Origin: Thalassospira lucentensis
Lineage (GTDB): Bacteria; Pseudomonadota; Alphaproteobacteria; Rhodospirillales; Thalassospiraceae
Length of the DNA stretch: 64,000 nucleotides
Reading direction: 5' to 3'
Assembly (NCBI RefSeq): GCF_011806425.1
Contig: NZ_JAATOV010000001.1
Coordinates: 992,001 to 1,056,000, forward strand
The stretch's first letter is position 1; each line of letters begins with the position of its first letter. A program made the translations under genes and the position numbers. Under the pieces are notes generated by a model. The model did no database searches. It was not told the origin of the DNA and saw only the letters and a list, made by a program, of their open reading frames with translations. Below are positions 1-8,262 of this stretch, one piece after another.

Positions 1-1300
1 GCTCAACCGGCGTGTCTTCGCCGAAAATTACCACGCCACTGACCGTTTCAAGCGATCCAAGCACAGCCGCACGGGCAGCTTCGGACTGAACCGGGCGGGA
101 CTCCCCCTTAAGCCGTTTGACCGATGCATCGGAATTCAGTCCGACAATCAGGCGGTCACAGGCGGCACGCGCCTGTTTGAGCAGGCTAAGGTGCCCAGGA
201 TGCAACAGATCAAAGCAACCATTGGTGAATCCGACTTTATATCCCTTGCGGCGCCAACGTTCCGCGCGGTCGACCATACGATCAAGCGGCATCAGTTTGG
301 CTTCGCCAATCATCAGGTCATGGTGATGCAGGGCTGAAATCAGCTCATCCGGATACACGATGGCTGTGCCGATCTTACCAACAACGATACCTGCTGCGAC
401 ATTGGCAATCCGCGCCGCATCCGAAAGGCTCGATCCTGCTGCAACTGCGGCGGCCAGACAGGCAACAACCGTATCACCGGCACCTGATACATCAAAAACT
501 TCGCGTGCTTCGGTCGGTAAATGAATGGCATCGCCGTCTTTGGTCACCAAGGTCATGCCGTCCTGACTGCGCGTCAAAAGAACGTTATCAATCCCGCATT
601 CGGTAATGATTTTGGTGGCTGCGGCAACCGCATCTTCGTTGCTATGCACCGCAATGCCAGTTGCCGCCTCTGCCTCTGCCCGGTTTGGGGTCACAACCGT
701 GGCACCACGGTAAATGCTGTAATCGGTGCCTTTGGGGTCGACGATAACCGGCTTGTTGGCCGCACGGGCGGCGGTAATCGCGCTTGCGACCACATCGGCA
801 TGCAAAACGCCTTTGCCGTAGTCAGACAAAATGATGGCTTCAACATCGGGGGAAAGCTGTTCAGCAAGGGCAGAAAGGTTGCTGATGGTGGCTGGCGCAA
901 TGACAGATGTGGTTTCGTTGTCAGACCGCAACAGTTGCTGGCCGCCCGCGATATAGCGGGTTTTGATGGTTGTTGGGCGGTTACGTTCCGTCTGGATATA
1001 AGGTTCAACACCCTTGTCATTGGCGACATATTCCATGACTTCACGCCCGGAAATATCGTCCCCAACCAACGATAAAAACTGCACAGCTGCGCCAAGGGCG
1101 GTGGCATTGCGGGCAACGTTGCCCGCCCCGCCCAGCATCGCGCTTTCACGCTCAACCCGAAGGATTGGAATGGGAGCTTCGGGTGAAATCCGATTGACCG
1201 ATCCATAGACAAAACGATCAAGCATGACATCGCCAATACACAGAACCTTGGCGTTGGTAAGTTGTTCAACCTGACGGGCCAGATGGCTGAGATCGGTCAT
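1..1300 (-). CDS. hldE: Bifunctional heptose-7-phosphate kinase / heptose-1-phosphate adenylyltransferase (3' end missing)
   Basis: Makes ADP-heptose for the LPS inner core: phosphorylates heptose-7-P at C1, then adenylylates it. Reading the minus strand from the ATG at 1298-1300 gives an N-terminal ribokinase-type domain (MTDLSHLARQVEQLTNAKV, later LGGAGNVARNATALGA) over about the first 320 residues. A nucleotidyltransferase domain follows, with TNGCFDLLHPGH near residue 360 and NSDASVKRLKG after it. The frame stays open to base 1, so about 433 residues are present and some 40-50 C-terminal residues lie outside the window. It sits 42 bp downstream of gmhA on the same strand, which makes the next enzyme of the same pathway, so the two are probably co-transcribed. 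Confidence 0.93.
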   Translation of the reverse strand, partial: MTDLSHLARQVEQLTNAKVLCIGDVMLDRFVYGSVNRISPEAPIPILRVERESAMLGGAGNVARNATALGAAVQFLSLVGDDISGREVMEYVANDKGVEPYIQTERNRPTTIKTRYIAGGQQLLRSDNETTSVIAPATISNLSALAEQLSPDVEAIILSDYGKGVLHADVVASAITAARAANKPVIVDPKGTDYSIYRGATVVTPNRAEAEAATGIAVHSNEDAVAAATKIITECGIDNVLLTRSQDGMTLVTKDGDAIHLPTEAREVFDVSGAGDTVVACLAAAVAAGSSLSDAARIANVAAGIVVGKIGTAIVYPDELISALHHHDLMIGEAKLMPLDRMVDRAERWRRKGYKVGFTNGCFDLLHPGHLSLLKQARAACDRLIVGLNSDASVKRLKGESRPVQSEAARAAVLGSLETVSGVVIFGEDTPVE

Positions 1301-1342
1301 TGTATGATGTCTTTGCTTTGTCGTTGTCGTGATAAGGTCGAA

Positions 1343-1927
1343 TTATTTCTTCGTCAGGCCAAGGGTATGTTCCAACGCCCCCACCAGCATCTGACCAAGC
1401 TGGATATGCATTTCCTGGATGCGCGCGGTGGTGTTGCTGGGCACGATCATCAATGGATCGCAAAGATCGACCATGTCACCACCGGTTTTGCCGGTCCAGC
1501 CGGTTGCGATCAAGCCCATCTCGCGTGCTTTCGCCAGGCCAAGATTAACGTTCTTGCTGTTGCCGGATGTCGAAATGCCGATCGCCACGTCATCGGGATT
1601 GCCAAGTGCCTCGATCTGACGCGAAAACAGATGGTCAAATCCGAAATCATTGCCAATCGCGGTCAATGCCGAACTATCAGTCGTCAGCGCAATCGCCGGA
1701 AGGGCACGACGATCATTGATGTAACGTACGGTAAATTCGGTCGCGATATGCTGCGCGTCAGCTGCCGATCCGCCATTGCCGAAAAACAGCAATTTATTGC
1801 CGTCATTCAAGGCATCGGTGCAGATTTCAACCAGCTCGATAAACCCATCGCGGGTTGCTTCGCGGGTTTTGTCGACCAGATCAAGATGCTCGTCAAATTC
1901 GGCATCGAAAAAGCTTTTAATATCCAT
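1343..1927 (-). CDS. gmhA: Phosphoheptose isomerase (SIS domain)
   Basis: Converts sedoheptulose-7-phosphate to D-glycero-D-manno-heptose-7-phosphate, the first step towards LPS heptose, in the cytoplasm. The 194-residue product has the SIS-domain signature FFGNGGSAADAQHIATEF and the phosphosugar-binding stretch GISTSGNSKNV, and the normal family length (190-200). I chose the ATG at 1927 (MDIKSFFDAEF) because GGA-rich sequence lies just upstream. The reading frame is open 15 codons further but that extension looks non-coding. It precedes hldE on the same strand. Confidence 0.93.
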   Translation of the reverse strand: MDIKSFFDAEFDEHLDLVDKTREATRDGFIELVEICTDALNDGNKLLFFGNGGSAADAQHIATEFTVRYINDRRALPAIALTTDSSALTAIGNDFGFDHLFSRQIEALGNPDDVAIGISTSGNSKNVNLGLAKAREMGLIATGWTGKTGGDMVDLCDPLMIVPSNTTARIQEMHIQLGQMLVGALEHTLGLTKK

Positions 1928-2233
1928 TTTTCCAAATCCAAAGACGTGGGATAAACCCTGCAAGGCAATCACTGTGTCGTAAAATTGTACATATTTGCGG
2001 TCAAACTCAGAACGGTTCAGGAAATTTTGATCGTTCTATTGCCGCAAATCGGGCTGAAACTATCAGTTTGAATAGCGGAAAGCTACGACTTATCGCTGTC
2101 GCCGCGATGCATGAATTTGGCCCATTTTCACCTTTGGTTTCAAAGGTCGCGGGTGATAAATACATAAGCTGTTAATCGACAGACTCTATATTCCACTATA
2201 TTCGTAATGTTAGTGCTTGCGGGGTGTATGCTC

Positions 2234-2249
2234 TGTTTGCCGTGAAACA
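2234..2249. promoter_or_regulatory. Degenerate parS-like site (14 of 16 matches)
   Basis: TGTTTGCCGTGAAACA differs from the ParB-binding consensus TGTTTCACGTGAAACA only at positions 6 and 7. It lies in the 340-bp space between gmhA and the EAL-like gene, 18 bp before the latter's ATG. The rest of that space (1928-2267) shows no RNA gene or clear promoter. ParB sites commonly tolerate few mismatches, so binding is uncertain. Confidence 0.4.
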
Positions 2250-2267
2250 ATTATCTGGTCGCCATTT

Positions 2268-3497
2268 ATGTCTGATAGCACGCTGCCGTCCCCTGAGGCC
2301 TTCCTTGTCGATTATGTGCGCCGCCTTGAACGGCGCAAGGAAGGTGTGGCTGCTATTCATGTGCATTTTTCAAAACTAATCGCGTTCAATCGCCGTGATC
2401 ATCATATCCGTACCGCCATTGCATCATTTGAAGACATCGTTCCCGAGGTCACAGGACGCATCTTTACCCTGTCTAATCAGGATCTGATTTTCATTTTCGA
2501 TGCGGCTGAAATAGACGAAGTTAATGCAGTCATTTTCCGGCTTAAATTCCTGTTTAACGACGATCCGCTGATCAGCGAGAGCAAGGATGAAAATGGGGAT
2601 CCAGCCAATTTCACTGACTATTTTGACGTTGAACAGCAATACAAAGATTTTTTGCATTTAACCCAGACACTGGTGCGCTCCAACGCCAATCGTCCCCGCG
2701 CGATCAGCAAAGCGGCCGAACGGCATAATGATCATCCGGATGATGCGGATGATCGGATGCCGTTGACGCCAAAAATCCTGGGGCGGATTGATGAATCCCT
2801 GCGTCGTGCTGATTTATCGAACTTGATGCGCCGACAGGCAATCTGTGCTGTGGTGGGGGATGCCAATCCAACGCCGGTGTTCCACGAACTATTCATTTCG
2901 ATCAAGGATTTGCAGGATACACTGCTGCCCGACGTCAACGTGTTGTCCAACCGCTGGCTGTTTCAGCATCTGACAGAAATTCTGGATCGTCGTATGTTGT
3001 CGTTGCTTACCCGCAGCAATGATGCGTCGGTTACCGGTTCGGTTAGCATTAACCTGAATGTCTCAACGGTGCTGTCACCCGATTTTTTAACATTCGATAG
3101 CAATGTTAAGGCCGGACAGCGCGGAACCATCGTGCTGGAACTGCAAAAGATCGATGTCTTTGCGGATCTGGGGGCGTTTTTCTTTGCGCGTGATTTCTGT
3201 CGTGATCGCGGGTATCGCATCTGTATTGACGGGATCAGTCACTTGTCGCTTCCCTATATCAACCGGAACAAGCTTGGTGTTGATATGATCAAGATGTACT
3301 GGGATGCGGAAATGGAAAACATGGATGACGCCCATAAAGAAGCCATGCGCGAAACAGTGGCGGAGGCAGGGGACACCCGCGTTATTATGTGCCGTTGCGA
3401 TGATGAACGGGCGATCAAATTTGGTCATTCGATCAATATCACCATGTTCCAAGGGCGCCATGTCGAGCACTTGATGAGTGAACGGACAAAAAAATAG
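2268..3497 (+). CDS. Degenerate EAL-domain-like protein, function unknown
   Basis: A 409-residue cytoplasmic protein without signal peptide or membrane segments. The C-terminal third (about residues 280-400) resembles the EAL fold: a strand ending LELQKID where EAL proteins carry their ExLxE motif, CIDGISHLSLPYI in place of the DDFG loop, and GVDMIKMYWD like the D-x-IK strand. Several metal and cyclic-di-GMP ligands appear missing, so it is probably a non-catalytic binding or scaffold protein. The N-terminal 200 residues match no family I recognise. The ATG at 2268 (MSDSTLPSPEAF) is preferred over an in-frame TTG at 2217, because the parS-like site lies between them. Confidence 0.6.
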   Translation: MSDSTLPSPEAFLVDYVRRLERRKEGVAAIHVHFSKLIAFNRRDHHIRTAIASFEDIVPEVTGRIFTLSNQDLIFIFDAAEIDEVNAVIFRLKFLFNDDPLISESKDENGDPANFTDYFDVEQQYKDFLHLTQTLVRSNANRPRAISKAAERHNDHPDDADDRMPLTPKILGRIDESLRRADLSNLMRRQAICAVVGDANPTPVFHELFISIKDLQDTLLPDVNVLSNRWLFQHLTEILDRRMLSLLTRSNDASVTGSVSINLNVSTVLSPDFLTFDSNVKAGQRGTIVLELQKIDVFADLGAFFFARDFCRDRGYRICIDGISHLSLPYINRNKLGVDMIKMYWDAEMENMDDAHKEAMRETVAEAGDTRVIMCRCDDERAIKFGHSINITMFQGRHVEHLMSERTKK

Positions 3498-3517
3498 CGC
3501 CGATTTAACCGGCGCTA
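3495..3517 (-). terminator. Hairpin terminator of cobT (probably bidirectional)
   Basis: Perfect 8-bp stem TAGCGCCG/CGGCGCTA with a 7-nt loop. On the minus strand it is followed by a run of seven T, placing it as the cobT terminator. It also lies at the 3' end of the EAL-like gene read from the other strand. Confidence 0.75.
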
Positions 3518-3566
3518 TTAAGATGTCTTGTTCGGTCGGATCAGAAAAGCCTTTCGGGCGAACGCC

Positions 3567-4595
3567 CTAGTCCTTGCCGTCGATGCCGGCCTTGTCAAAA
3601 GTTGCCATGTTGTTGTGGCATTCCGCCGCAGCCCGCAAAAGCGGGATCGCCAAGGCAGCACCCGATCCTTCGCCGAGCCGCATCCCAAAATTAATCAGGG
3701 CGTCTTTGCCAAGTTTTTCAATTAGGCGGCTGTGCCCAGGTTCAGCAGAAACATGCCCGACCAGACAGTGATCAAGCGCATCGGTGCGAATGGCGGCCAA
3801 AACCGCCGCCGCCGCGCAAGATACGTAACCATCTAGCAAAACCGGAACCCGGGCAAACCGTGCGGCAATAATCGCACCGGCCATCGCAGCAATTTCACGC
3901 CCGCCGACACAGCGCAAAACATCAAGCCCGTCATGCATCTGGTTTTTATGTAAAATGATCGCATCGCCAACAACGCGGGTTTTACGGATCAGGGTTTCGT
4001 CATCAATTCCAGTGCCCCGACCGGTCCAGTCTGCGGCGTCGTCCCCATAAAGCGCATGGGAAATGGCGGCGGCTGATGTCGTGTTGCCGATGCCCATTTC
4101 GCCGGGCACAAACAGATCAAGGCCCTTTTCAATCGCGCTCATGCCAAATGCCATTGCTTCTGCGCAGCCTTCGTCATCCATGGCGGGTTCTTGCGCAAAG
4201 TCATTGGTTGGAATTTCAAGGGCGACTTCCATCACACGCAATTCGGCATCAACCGATTTACAAATCTGGTTGATCGCGGCCCCGCCATTAATAAAGTTTT
4301 CCACCATCTGCTGGTTCACTGTGGCCGGAAAGGCTGACACGCCTTGGGCGACAACGCCGTGACTGCCAGCAAAAACCGTGACACGCGGGCGCGACATATT
4401 CGGGCGGGATGTTCCCTGCCATCCAGCCAGCCACACACTGAAATCTTCAAGGCGGCCCAACGACCCGGCCGGTTTTGTCAGGGTCGGCTCCCGCTGCAAA
4501 ACCGCTTCTTGCGCCTCGCGATCCGCAGCAGGAAGCTCTGCAAGCATAGCGCGGATTTCATCAAGGTTTTGCGGCGGATGTTTGGGATTGAACAT
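3567..4595 (-). CDS. cobT: Nicotinate-nucleotide-dimethylbenzimidazole phosphoribosyltransferase
   Basis: Makes alpha-ribazole phosphate from dimethylbenzimidazole and nicotinate mononucleotide, supplying the lower ligand of cobalamin. 342 residues, normal for the family. Typical segments are KPAGSLGRLEDFSVWLAGWQ near residue 42, VFAGSHGVVAQGVSAFP, VPGEMGIGNTTSAAA and the C-terminal MRLGEGSGAALAI, whose Glu is the catalytic base in characterised CobT. It is divergent from cobS, which uses its product, across 313 bp. Confidence 0.95.
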   Translation of the reverse strand: MFNPKHPPQNLDEIRAMLAELPAADREAQEAVLQREPTLTKPAGSLGRLEDFSVWLAGWQGTSRPNMSRPRVTVFAGSHGVVAQGVSAFPATVNQQMVENFINGGAAINQICKSVDAELRVMEVALEIPTNDFAQEPAMDDEGCAEAMAFGMSAIEKGLDLFVPGEMGIGNTTSAAAISHALYGDDAADWTGRGTGIDDETLIRKTRVVGDAIILHKNQMHDGLDVLRCVGGREIAAMAGAIIAARFARVPVLLDGYVSCAAAAVLAAIRTDALDHCLVGHVSAEPGHSRLIEKLGKDALINFGMRLGEGSGAALAIPLLRAAAECHNNMATFDKAGIDGKD

Positions 4596-4908
4596 ATTGC
4601 TCTCCGGGTGGCGGGCGGTGGTGCTAAGCGCGTTATGCTTGGCGTTTGTTATGGTAATTATTAGGTTGAGACCCAGTTTTTAAGGCCGTTTCGTTCCGTC
4701 TTTTTGTCCGTGTCGTCCAACGGGGCACATGTTATGCAACGATCAGCACGTGCAGCGCAAAACAGCCTAGTCTGGTATTCTTGCATGGATTAAGACATGT
4801 TTTATACGGCGACTAAGCGGATCAACGAAACGTTCTTAACAATCAAAGTTCCAAGGTTGCCTCAACCTAGAACCAAGATCGTCACAATACCAGATCGAAA
4901 ATCGGAAA
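4596..4908. other. Divergent cobT/cobS intergenic region
   Basis: 313 bp between the start codons of cobT and cobS. It must hold both promoters. I see no B12 box, no strong hairpin and no clear -35/-10 pair, so regulation of these two genes by a riboswitch is not supported here. Confidence 0.5.
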
Positions 4909-5787
4909 ATGACGGTGCCCGAAGATCATAACCAAATCGAAACAAACATGCAAAGTTCTGATGAAAACGGCGGAACACCGAAAGTAGATGGTGCAGCACC
5001 GAAGGACGGTACTTCTTCCTTTGGCACGATCCCGGTTCTGTCTGATTTCTTTCGTGCACTCGTCTTGCTCAGCCGGGTTCCGGTCTTTCCGATGGATGAT
5101 TTTCGCCCGGTTACGATTGCAAGGTCTGTCTGGTGTTGGCCATTGGTTGGGGTGTTCTTGGTGGGTATCGCACTTATCCCGGCCCAATTTGCCGCGTACT
5201 TAACAGGAAGTGCCGTTGTCTTTGCCATTGTGGCGGTTTTGGCATTGGTATTATTAACCGGTGCCATGCATGAAGATGGACTGGCCGATTGCGCCGATGG
5301 TTTTGGTGGGGGGCTGGAACGCGCCCGCAAGCTTGAAATCATGCGCGATAGCCGTATTGGCACATATGGCGTGGTTGCACTTGTCCTGTGTCTTGGCTTG
5401 CGTGTGGCATTGTTGGTTCAGGCGGCAAATGCCGGGCAGGCAGTGGTTCTTTTGCTTATTATGGCGGTCATGTCACGTGCCGCCATGCCGGTTTTAATGA
5501 CGGTTCTTCCCCCCGCACGTGATAACGGCCTTGGCAAAGGCGCCGGACACCCTGAATGGCGATATGTGATATTGGGACTTGTCGTTGCTTCGGGGATTGT
5601 TTGGGCTTTATCAGGGCTATTTGTGGTGCTTGCTGTTCTTTTGGCTGCCATGCTGGCAACGGTTTTGATGGGTGCAATTGCCAAATGGCAAATCGGCGGC
5701 CAAACGGGTGATGTTTTGGGGGCGACCCAAATGATCGCGGAACTGTTTGTCGGCATGGGATTTATTGCTGCAATCGGCACTGTATAA
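4909..5787 (+). CDS. cobS: Adenosylcobinamide-GDP ribazoletransferase (cobalamin synthase)
   Basis: Joins adenosylcobinamide-GDP and alpha-ribazole (phosphate) in the inner membrane, the last assembly step of cobalamin. 292 residues, slightly longer than usual because of a polar 40-residue N-terminus. Then LLSRVPVFPMDDF, the conserved acidic motif HEDGLADCADGFGGG near residue 120, SRIGTYGVVALVLCLGLR, and several hydrophobic helices to the C-terminus. Followed 62 bp later by the cobC-like phosphatase, so the two form a nucleotide-loop assembly operon. Confidence 0.95.
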   Translation: MTVPEDHNQIETNMQSSDENGGTPKVDGAAPKDGTSSFGTIPVLSDFFRALVLLSRVPVFPMDDFRPVTIARSVWCWPLVGVFLVGIALIPAQFAAYLTGSAVVFAIVAVLALVLLTGAMHEDGLADCADGFGGGLERARKLEIMRDSRIGTYGVVALVLCLGLRVALLVQAANAGQAVVLLLIMAVMSRAAMPVLMTVLPPARDNGLGKGAGHPEWRYVILGLVVASGIVWALSGLFVVLAVLLAAMLATVLMGAIAKWQIGGQTGDVLGATQMIAELFVGMGFIAAIGTV

Positions 5788-5849
5788 TTAGGCCGCATTT
5801 ACGCTGATGAGGTCGCAGGCTTCATCTGGGATTTTGGTGGGATCAGGAC

Positions 5850-6458
5850 ATGACAATTCAAACAACGCGGTGGTGGTTGGTGCGTCATGCGCCGGTTTTA
5901 AACCCGGATCGTCTGGTTTATGGCCGAAGCGATATGCAAGCCGATTTATCCGATGAAAAGGCCTTGCGATCCTTGGCGCGCCATCTGCCCAAAGATGCTG
6001 TTTGGGTCACAAGCCATTTATCGCGCACGCTTGATACGGCACTGAAATTACAGGAACTGATCGACGAAGACGTTACCCCAACCCGTGAAGCCGCCCTTGC
6101 CGAGCAGCATTTTGGGGCATGGGAAATGCAACATTGGAATGATCTGCCCAAGGGCGAGACGACAAAATTCTGGACTGACTTTGCCCGCCAGCAACCGCCA
6201 AATGGCGAAAGCTTTGCCGACGTTGTTAGCCGTGTCGGCCCAATATTTAGCCGTTTAAATCGTTATTGGGCCGGTCGCGATATTGTTGCCGTCGTCCACG
6301 GAGGTACAGTGCGGGCCATCCTTGCCAATGCGCTTGGGCTGTCGCTGGAAGCCGCCCTTTCATTTCATATTGATACGCTAGCGTTAACGCGACTGGAATA
6401 TATCGACGGCGTTGACGAACCCGGCTGGCGGGTAACATCCGTCAATCAGCGCTATTAA
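5850..6458 (+). CDS. cobC: Histidine phosphatase, probable alpha-ribazole phosphatase
   Basis: 202 residues with the branch-1 histidine phosphatase signature LVRHAP at residues 9-14 (phosphohistidine His), an Arg in SHLSRTLDTA, the acid Glu in EQHFGAWE, and the second His in VVHGGTVRAIL. Placed directly behind cobS, so dephosphorylation of alpha-ribazole phosphate or cobalamin phosphate is the likely job. The family is broad and a general phosphoglycerate-mutase-like phosphatase cannot be excluded from sequence alone. YGRSD after the RHG-type motif is typical of CobC. Confidence 0.8.
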   Translation: MTIQTTRWWLVRHAPVLNPDRLVYGRSDMQADLSDEKALRSLARHLPKDAVWVTSHLSRTLDTALKLQELIDEDVTPTREAALAEQHFGAWEMQHWNDLPKGETTKFWTDFARQQPPNGESFADVVSRVGPIFSRLNRYWAGRDIVAVVHGGTVRAILANALGLSLEAALSFHIDTLALTRLEYIDGVDEPGWRVTSVNQRY

Positions 6459-6477
6459 ATGAGCCAAACATCACGCA

Positions 6478-6507
6478 GGCCACGATCATCTGATCAATAT
6501 CGTGGCC
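6478..6507 (+). terminator. Hairpin between convergent cobC-like and unknown genes
   Basis: Nine-base-pair stem GGCCACGAT/ATCGTGGCC with a 12-nt loop, 20 bp after the cobC-like stop. There is no perfect T run on either side, so efficiency is uncertain. It could serve both converging genes. Confidence 0.45.
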
Positions 6508-6540
6508 CTATCGTAGTTTGGTTTTTGGTGGCGGTGATGT

Positions 6541-7419
6541 TTAGGCAGATTTTAATTCTTGCTGTTGCGCGACGTTACCCAATGCGTATTCCGAAAGGTA
6601 TCGGTCGATCATATCGCTGGTCAGATCGTATTTTTCGCAAAGTGCACTGACGTCGCGAAGGTAGGCATTGTAATACGGGATCGGTCGGCTGCGTGACTTA
6701 TTGCGCAGGTGCGCAACCGTTGGAAAATCATCGGCAAATGTATCGCTTTCGATGACCTGAATGATGGTGTCATCCAAAATGGCCGCCGGCATCCCGCAAT
6801 ATGTTTTGCCGCAGGCAGACAGGATTTTGCTTGCGGTTGGGACTGAAATTCCGGGCTGGGCCAAAAGTTCATTAAGTTCTTGTTCCCGGAAGTCATTTAT
6901 CGACATTAATGTGGTGAGTGTCGGCAAATCGCGCACCAGCATAGACAAGGCGTTCACACGCATCCCGCGCGAATGGGACCAGACAATGGTCGCGATCATT
7001 CCGGCTAAGGCATCTTCTGCGAAAATTTGGCGCACGTCGCGCCGGGCAAGGGTGATTTCGCCGTCTTTCGCATGGCTTTCTAGGAATTTATGAAACGACC
7101 TGTCATGCGTGTGCAAACGTTCAAGCAGGCCGAGCCACATATCTTTGCGTGACGAAGTAATCCAGATTGGCATTCTGCGTGCCTGGATTTCGTGTAGGTG
7201 GTCATGAATTGCCATCTGATTCTTACAGTTTTCTATTTTTCCCAAGAGATCGAAGATGCATGTCCGTGGAACCAACCGGATATGATTGTTCTTTTTTCCG
7301 GTCGTCATGCTGGCGGGCGCTTGTTTTTTTGCCGCTTTCCAGCTTGTTGCATATTCATGGTCTCTTAAATGACCGTCGGTCTCAAGAACGCAATTCTGAC
7401 AAATACTGACCTTGAGCAT
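6541..7419 (-). CDS. Unknown protein with a helix-hairpin-helix / DNA-glycosylase-like C-terminal half
   Basis: I do not recognise this protein. From the ATG at 7419 it has 292 residues; an ATG at 7215 (MAIHDHLHEIQARR) would give 224. No signal peptide or membrane helix. The stretch LLAQPGISVPTASKILSACG followed by MPAAILDDTII looks like the PG-hairpin and downstream Asp of HhH-GPD/OGG-fold DNA glycosylases. This is inference from pattern only. The frame stays open upstream to 7770, but that part is the complement of the cobalamin riboswitch and cobU and is surely not coding. The 5' part uses AGA, ATA and TTA codons that cobalamin neighbours mostly avoid. It is inserted between cobC-like and the riboswitch, transcribed against both. 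Confidence 0.55.
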   Translation of the reverse strand: MLKVSICQNCVLETDGHLRDHEYATSWKAAKKQAPASMTTGKKNNHIRLVPRTCIFDLLGKIENCKNQMAIHDHLHEIQARRMPIWITSSRKDMWLGLLERLHTHDRSFHKFLESHAKDGEITLARRDVRQIFAEDALAGMIATIVWSHSRGMRVNALSMLVRDLPTLTTLMSINDFREQELNELLAQPGISVPTASKILSACGKTYCGMPAAILDDTIIQVIESDTFADDFPTVAHLRNKSRSRPIPYYNAYLRDVSALCEKYDLTSDMIDRYLSEYALGNVAQQQELKSA

Positions 7420-7454
7420 AGGGTAGAGATAGCGCTTTGGCTTAACCTGCAAAG

Positions 7455-7625
7455 CTGTTAGGTTCGGCGCACCGTTCGGTGATGGGAAATCGGTGAAATG
7501 CCGGTGCTGCCCCCGCAACTGTATCGGGTTGGGTGATCTAGGCGCTTTGGCGCCAGCCACCGGGAAACCGGGAAGGCGGATTGCTTTCACGCCCGCAGCC
7601 AGGAAACCAGCCGAAGGTGTCAGCA
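7455..7625 (+). ncRNA. Cobalamin (B12) riboswitch
   Basis: Contains the conserved aptamer core in order: GGTGATGGGAAAT near 7478, GGTGAAATGCCGG near 7492, GCCCCCGCAACTGT near 7508, GCCACCGGGAAACCGG near 7555, and the B12 box GCAGCCAGGAAACCAGCC at about 7595-7612. It lies 60 bp before the cobU start on the same strand. Binding of adenosylcobalamin is expected to lower expression of cobU and perhaps cobW and cobN. A weak promoter candidate is CTGACA (7396-7401), 17 bp, TAGGGT (7419-7424). Ends are approximate. Confidence 0.92.
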
Positions 7626-7684
7626 CGCAAAGGTGCAGGCGACGCAATCGGGCCTCGGTGGGAGGCCATGGCGAGGAAAACGGG

Positions 7685-8215
7685 ATGACCCAAACAGAAC
7701 CGCTTGCCGGGATACATTTGGTCCTTGGCGGTGCCCGATCGGGCAAAAGCCGGTTTGCCGAAAACCTCATCCTTCAGGCAGGTGGCGGAACCTATATCGC
7801 GACCGGGCGCGCCTGGGACGAGGAAATGGCCAACCGCATCGATCTTCACAAACAAACACGCGGCGATTTATGGCACACGATCGAAGAACCGATCGCATTG
7901 TGTGATGCCCTGCGTGCGTGCAATCAACCGGGCGCAAAGCCAGTTTTGGTCGATTGCCTGACCTTATGGCTGACCAATTTGATGCTTGAAGACCGCGATG
8001 TTGAAGCGGAATTTGATCAGCTTTGTGATCTTTTGCCCAAACTGGATATCCCGGTTCTTTTGGTTTCAAACGAGGTCGGCTTTGGGATCGTGCCGGAAAA
8101 TGCAATGGCACGGAGCTTCCGCGATCACGCCGGGCGCCTGCATCAGCGCATCGCCGAAATTGCAGGCCACGTGACGTTGGTGGTTGCGGGCATTCCGATG
8201 CAGGTCAAATCATAA
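7685..8215 (+). CDS. cobU: Adenosylcobinamide kinase / adenosylcobinamide-phosphate guanylyltransferase
   Basis: Phosphorylates adenosylcobinamide and transfers GMP, making the GDP-cobinamide that CobS uses (CobP in the aerobic nomenclature). 176 residues. P-loop GGARSGKSRFAE at residues 14-25, RAWDEEMANRI, LVDCLTLWLTNL (Walker B region) and SNEVGFGIVPENAMARSFRD are all typical. The ATG at 7685 has GAGG nine bases upstream; the open frame reaching back into the riboswitch is not coding. Directly under riboswitch control; cobW follows after 47 bp. Confidence 0.95.
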   Translation: MTQTEPLAGIHLVLGGARSGKSRFAENLILQAGGGTYIATGRAWDEEMANRIDLHKQTRGDLWHTIEEPIALCDALRACNQPGAKPVLVDCLTLWLTNLMLEDRDVEAEFDQLCDLLPKLDIPVLLVSNEVGFGIVPENAMARSFRDHAGRLHQRIAEIAGHVTLVVAGIPMQVKS

Positions 8216-8262
8216 CCCAACGATATTTCAGCATTAAATTTAAGATTTAAGGACATTCGAAC

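Noticed and set aside
691..1269. 192-codon minus-strand open frame across hldE
   Set aside because: It is out of frame with hldE, whose own frame runs from 1300 to base 1 with clear kinase and nucleotidyltransferase motifs.
4771..4784. GTCTGGTATTCTT shared by 4771 and 17929 regions
   Set aside because: A 13-base match is expected several times by chance in 64 kb and the contexts are unrelated.
7493..7684. Upstream in-frame extension of cobU
   Set aside because: It runs through the B12 aptamer. The ATG at 7685 has an SD and begins the normal CobU N-terminus.
7420..7770. N-terminal extension of the unknown minus-strand gene
   Set aside because: This part is the complement of the riboswitch and the cobU start, is low-complexity Pro/Arg-rich in translation, and has no start signal.
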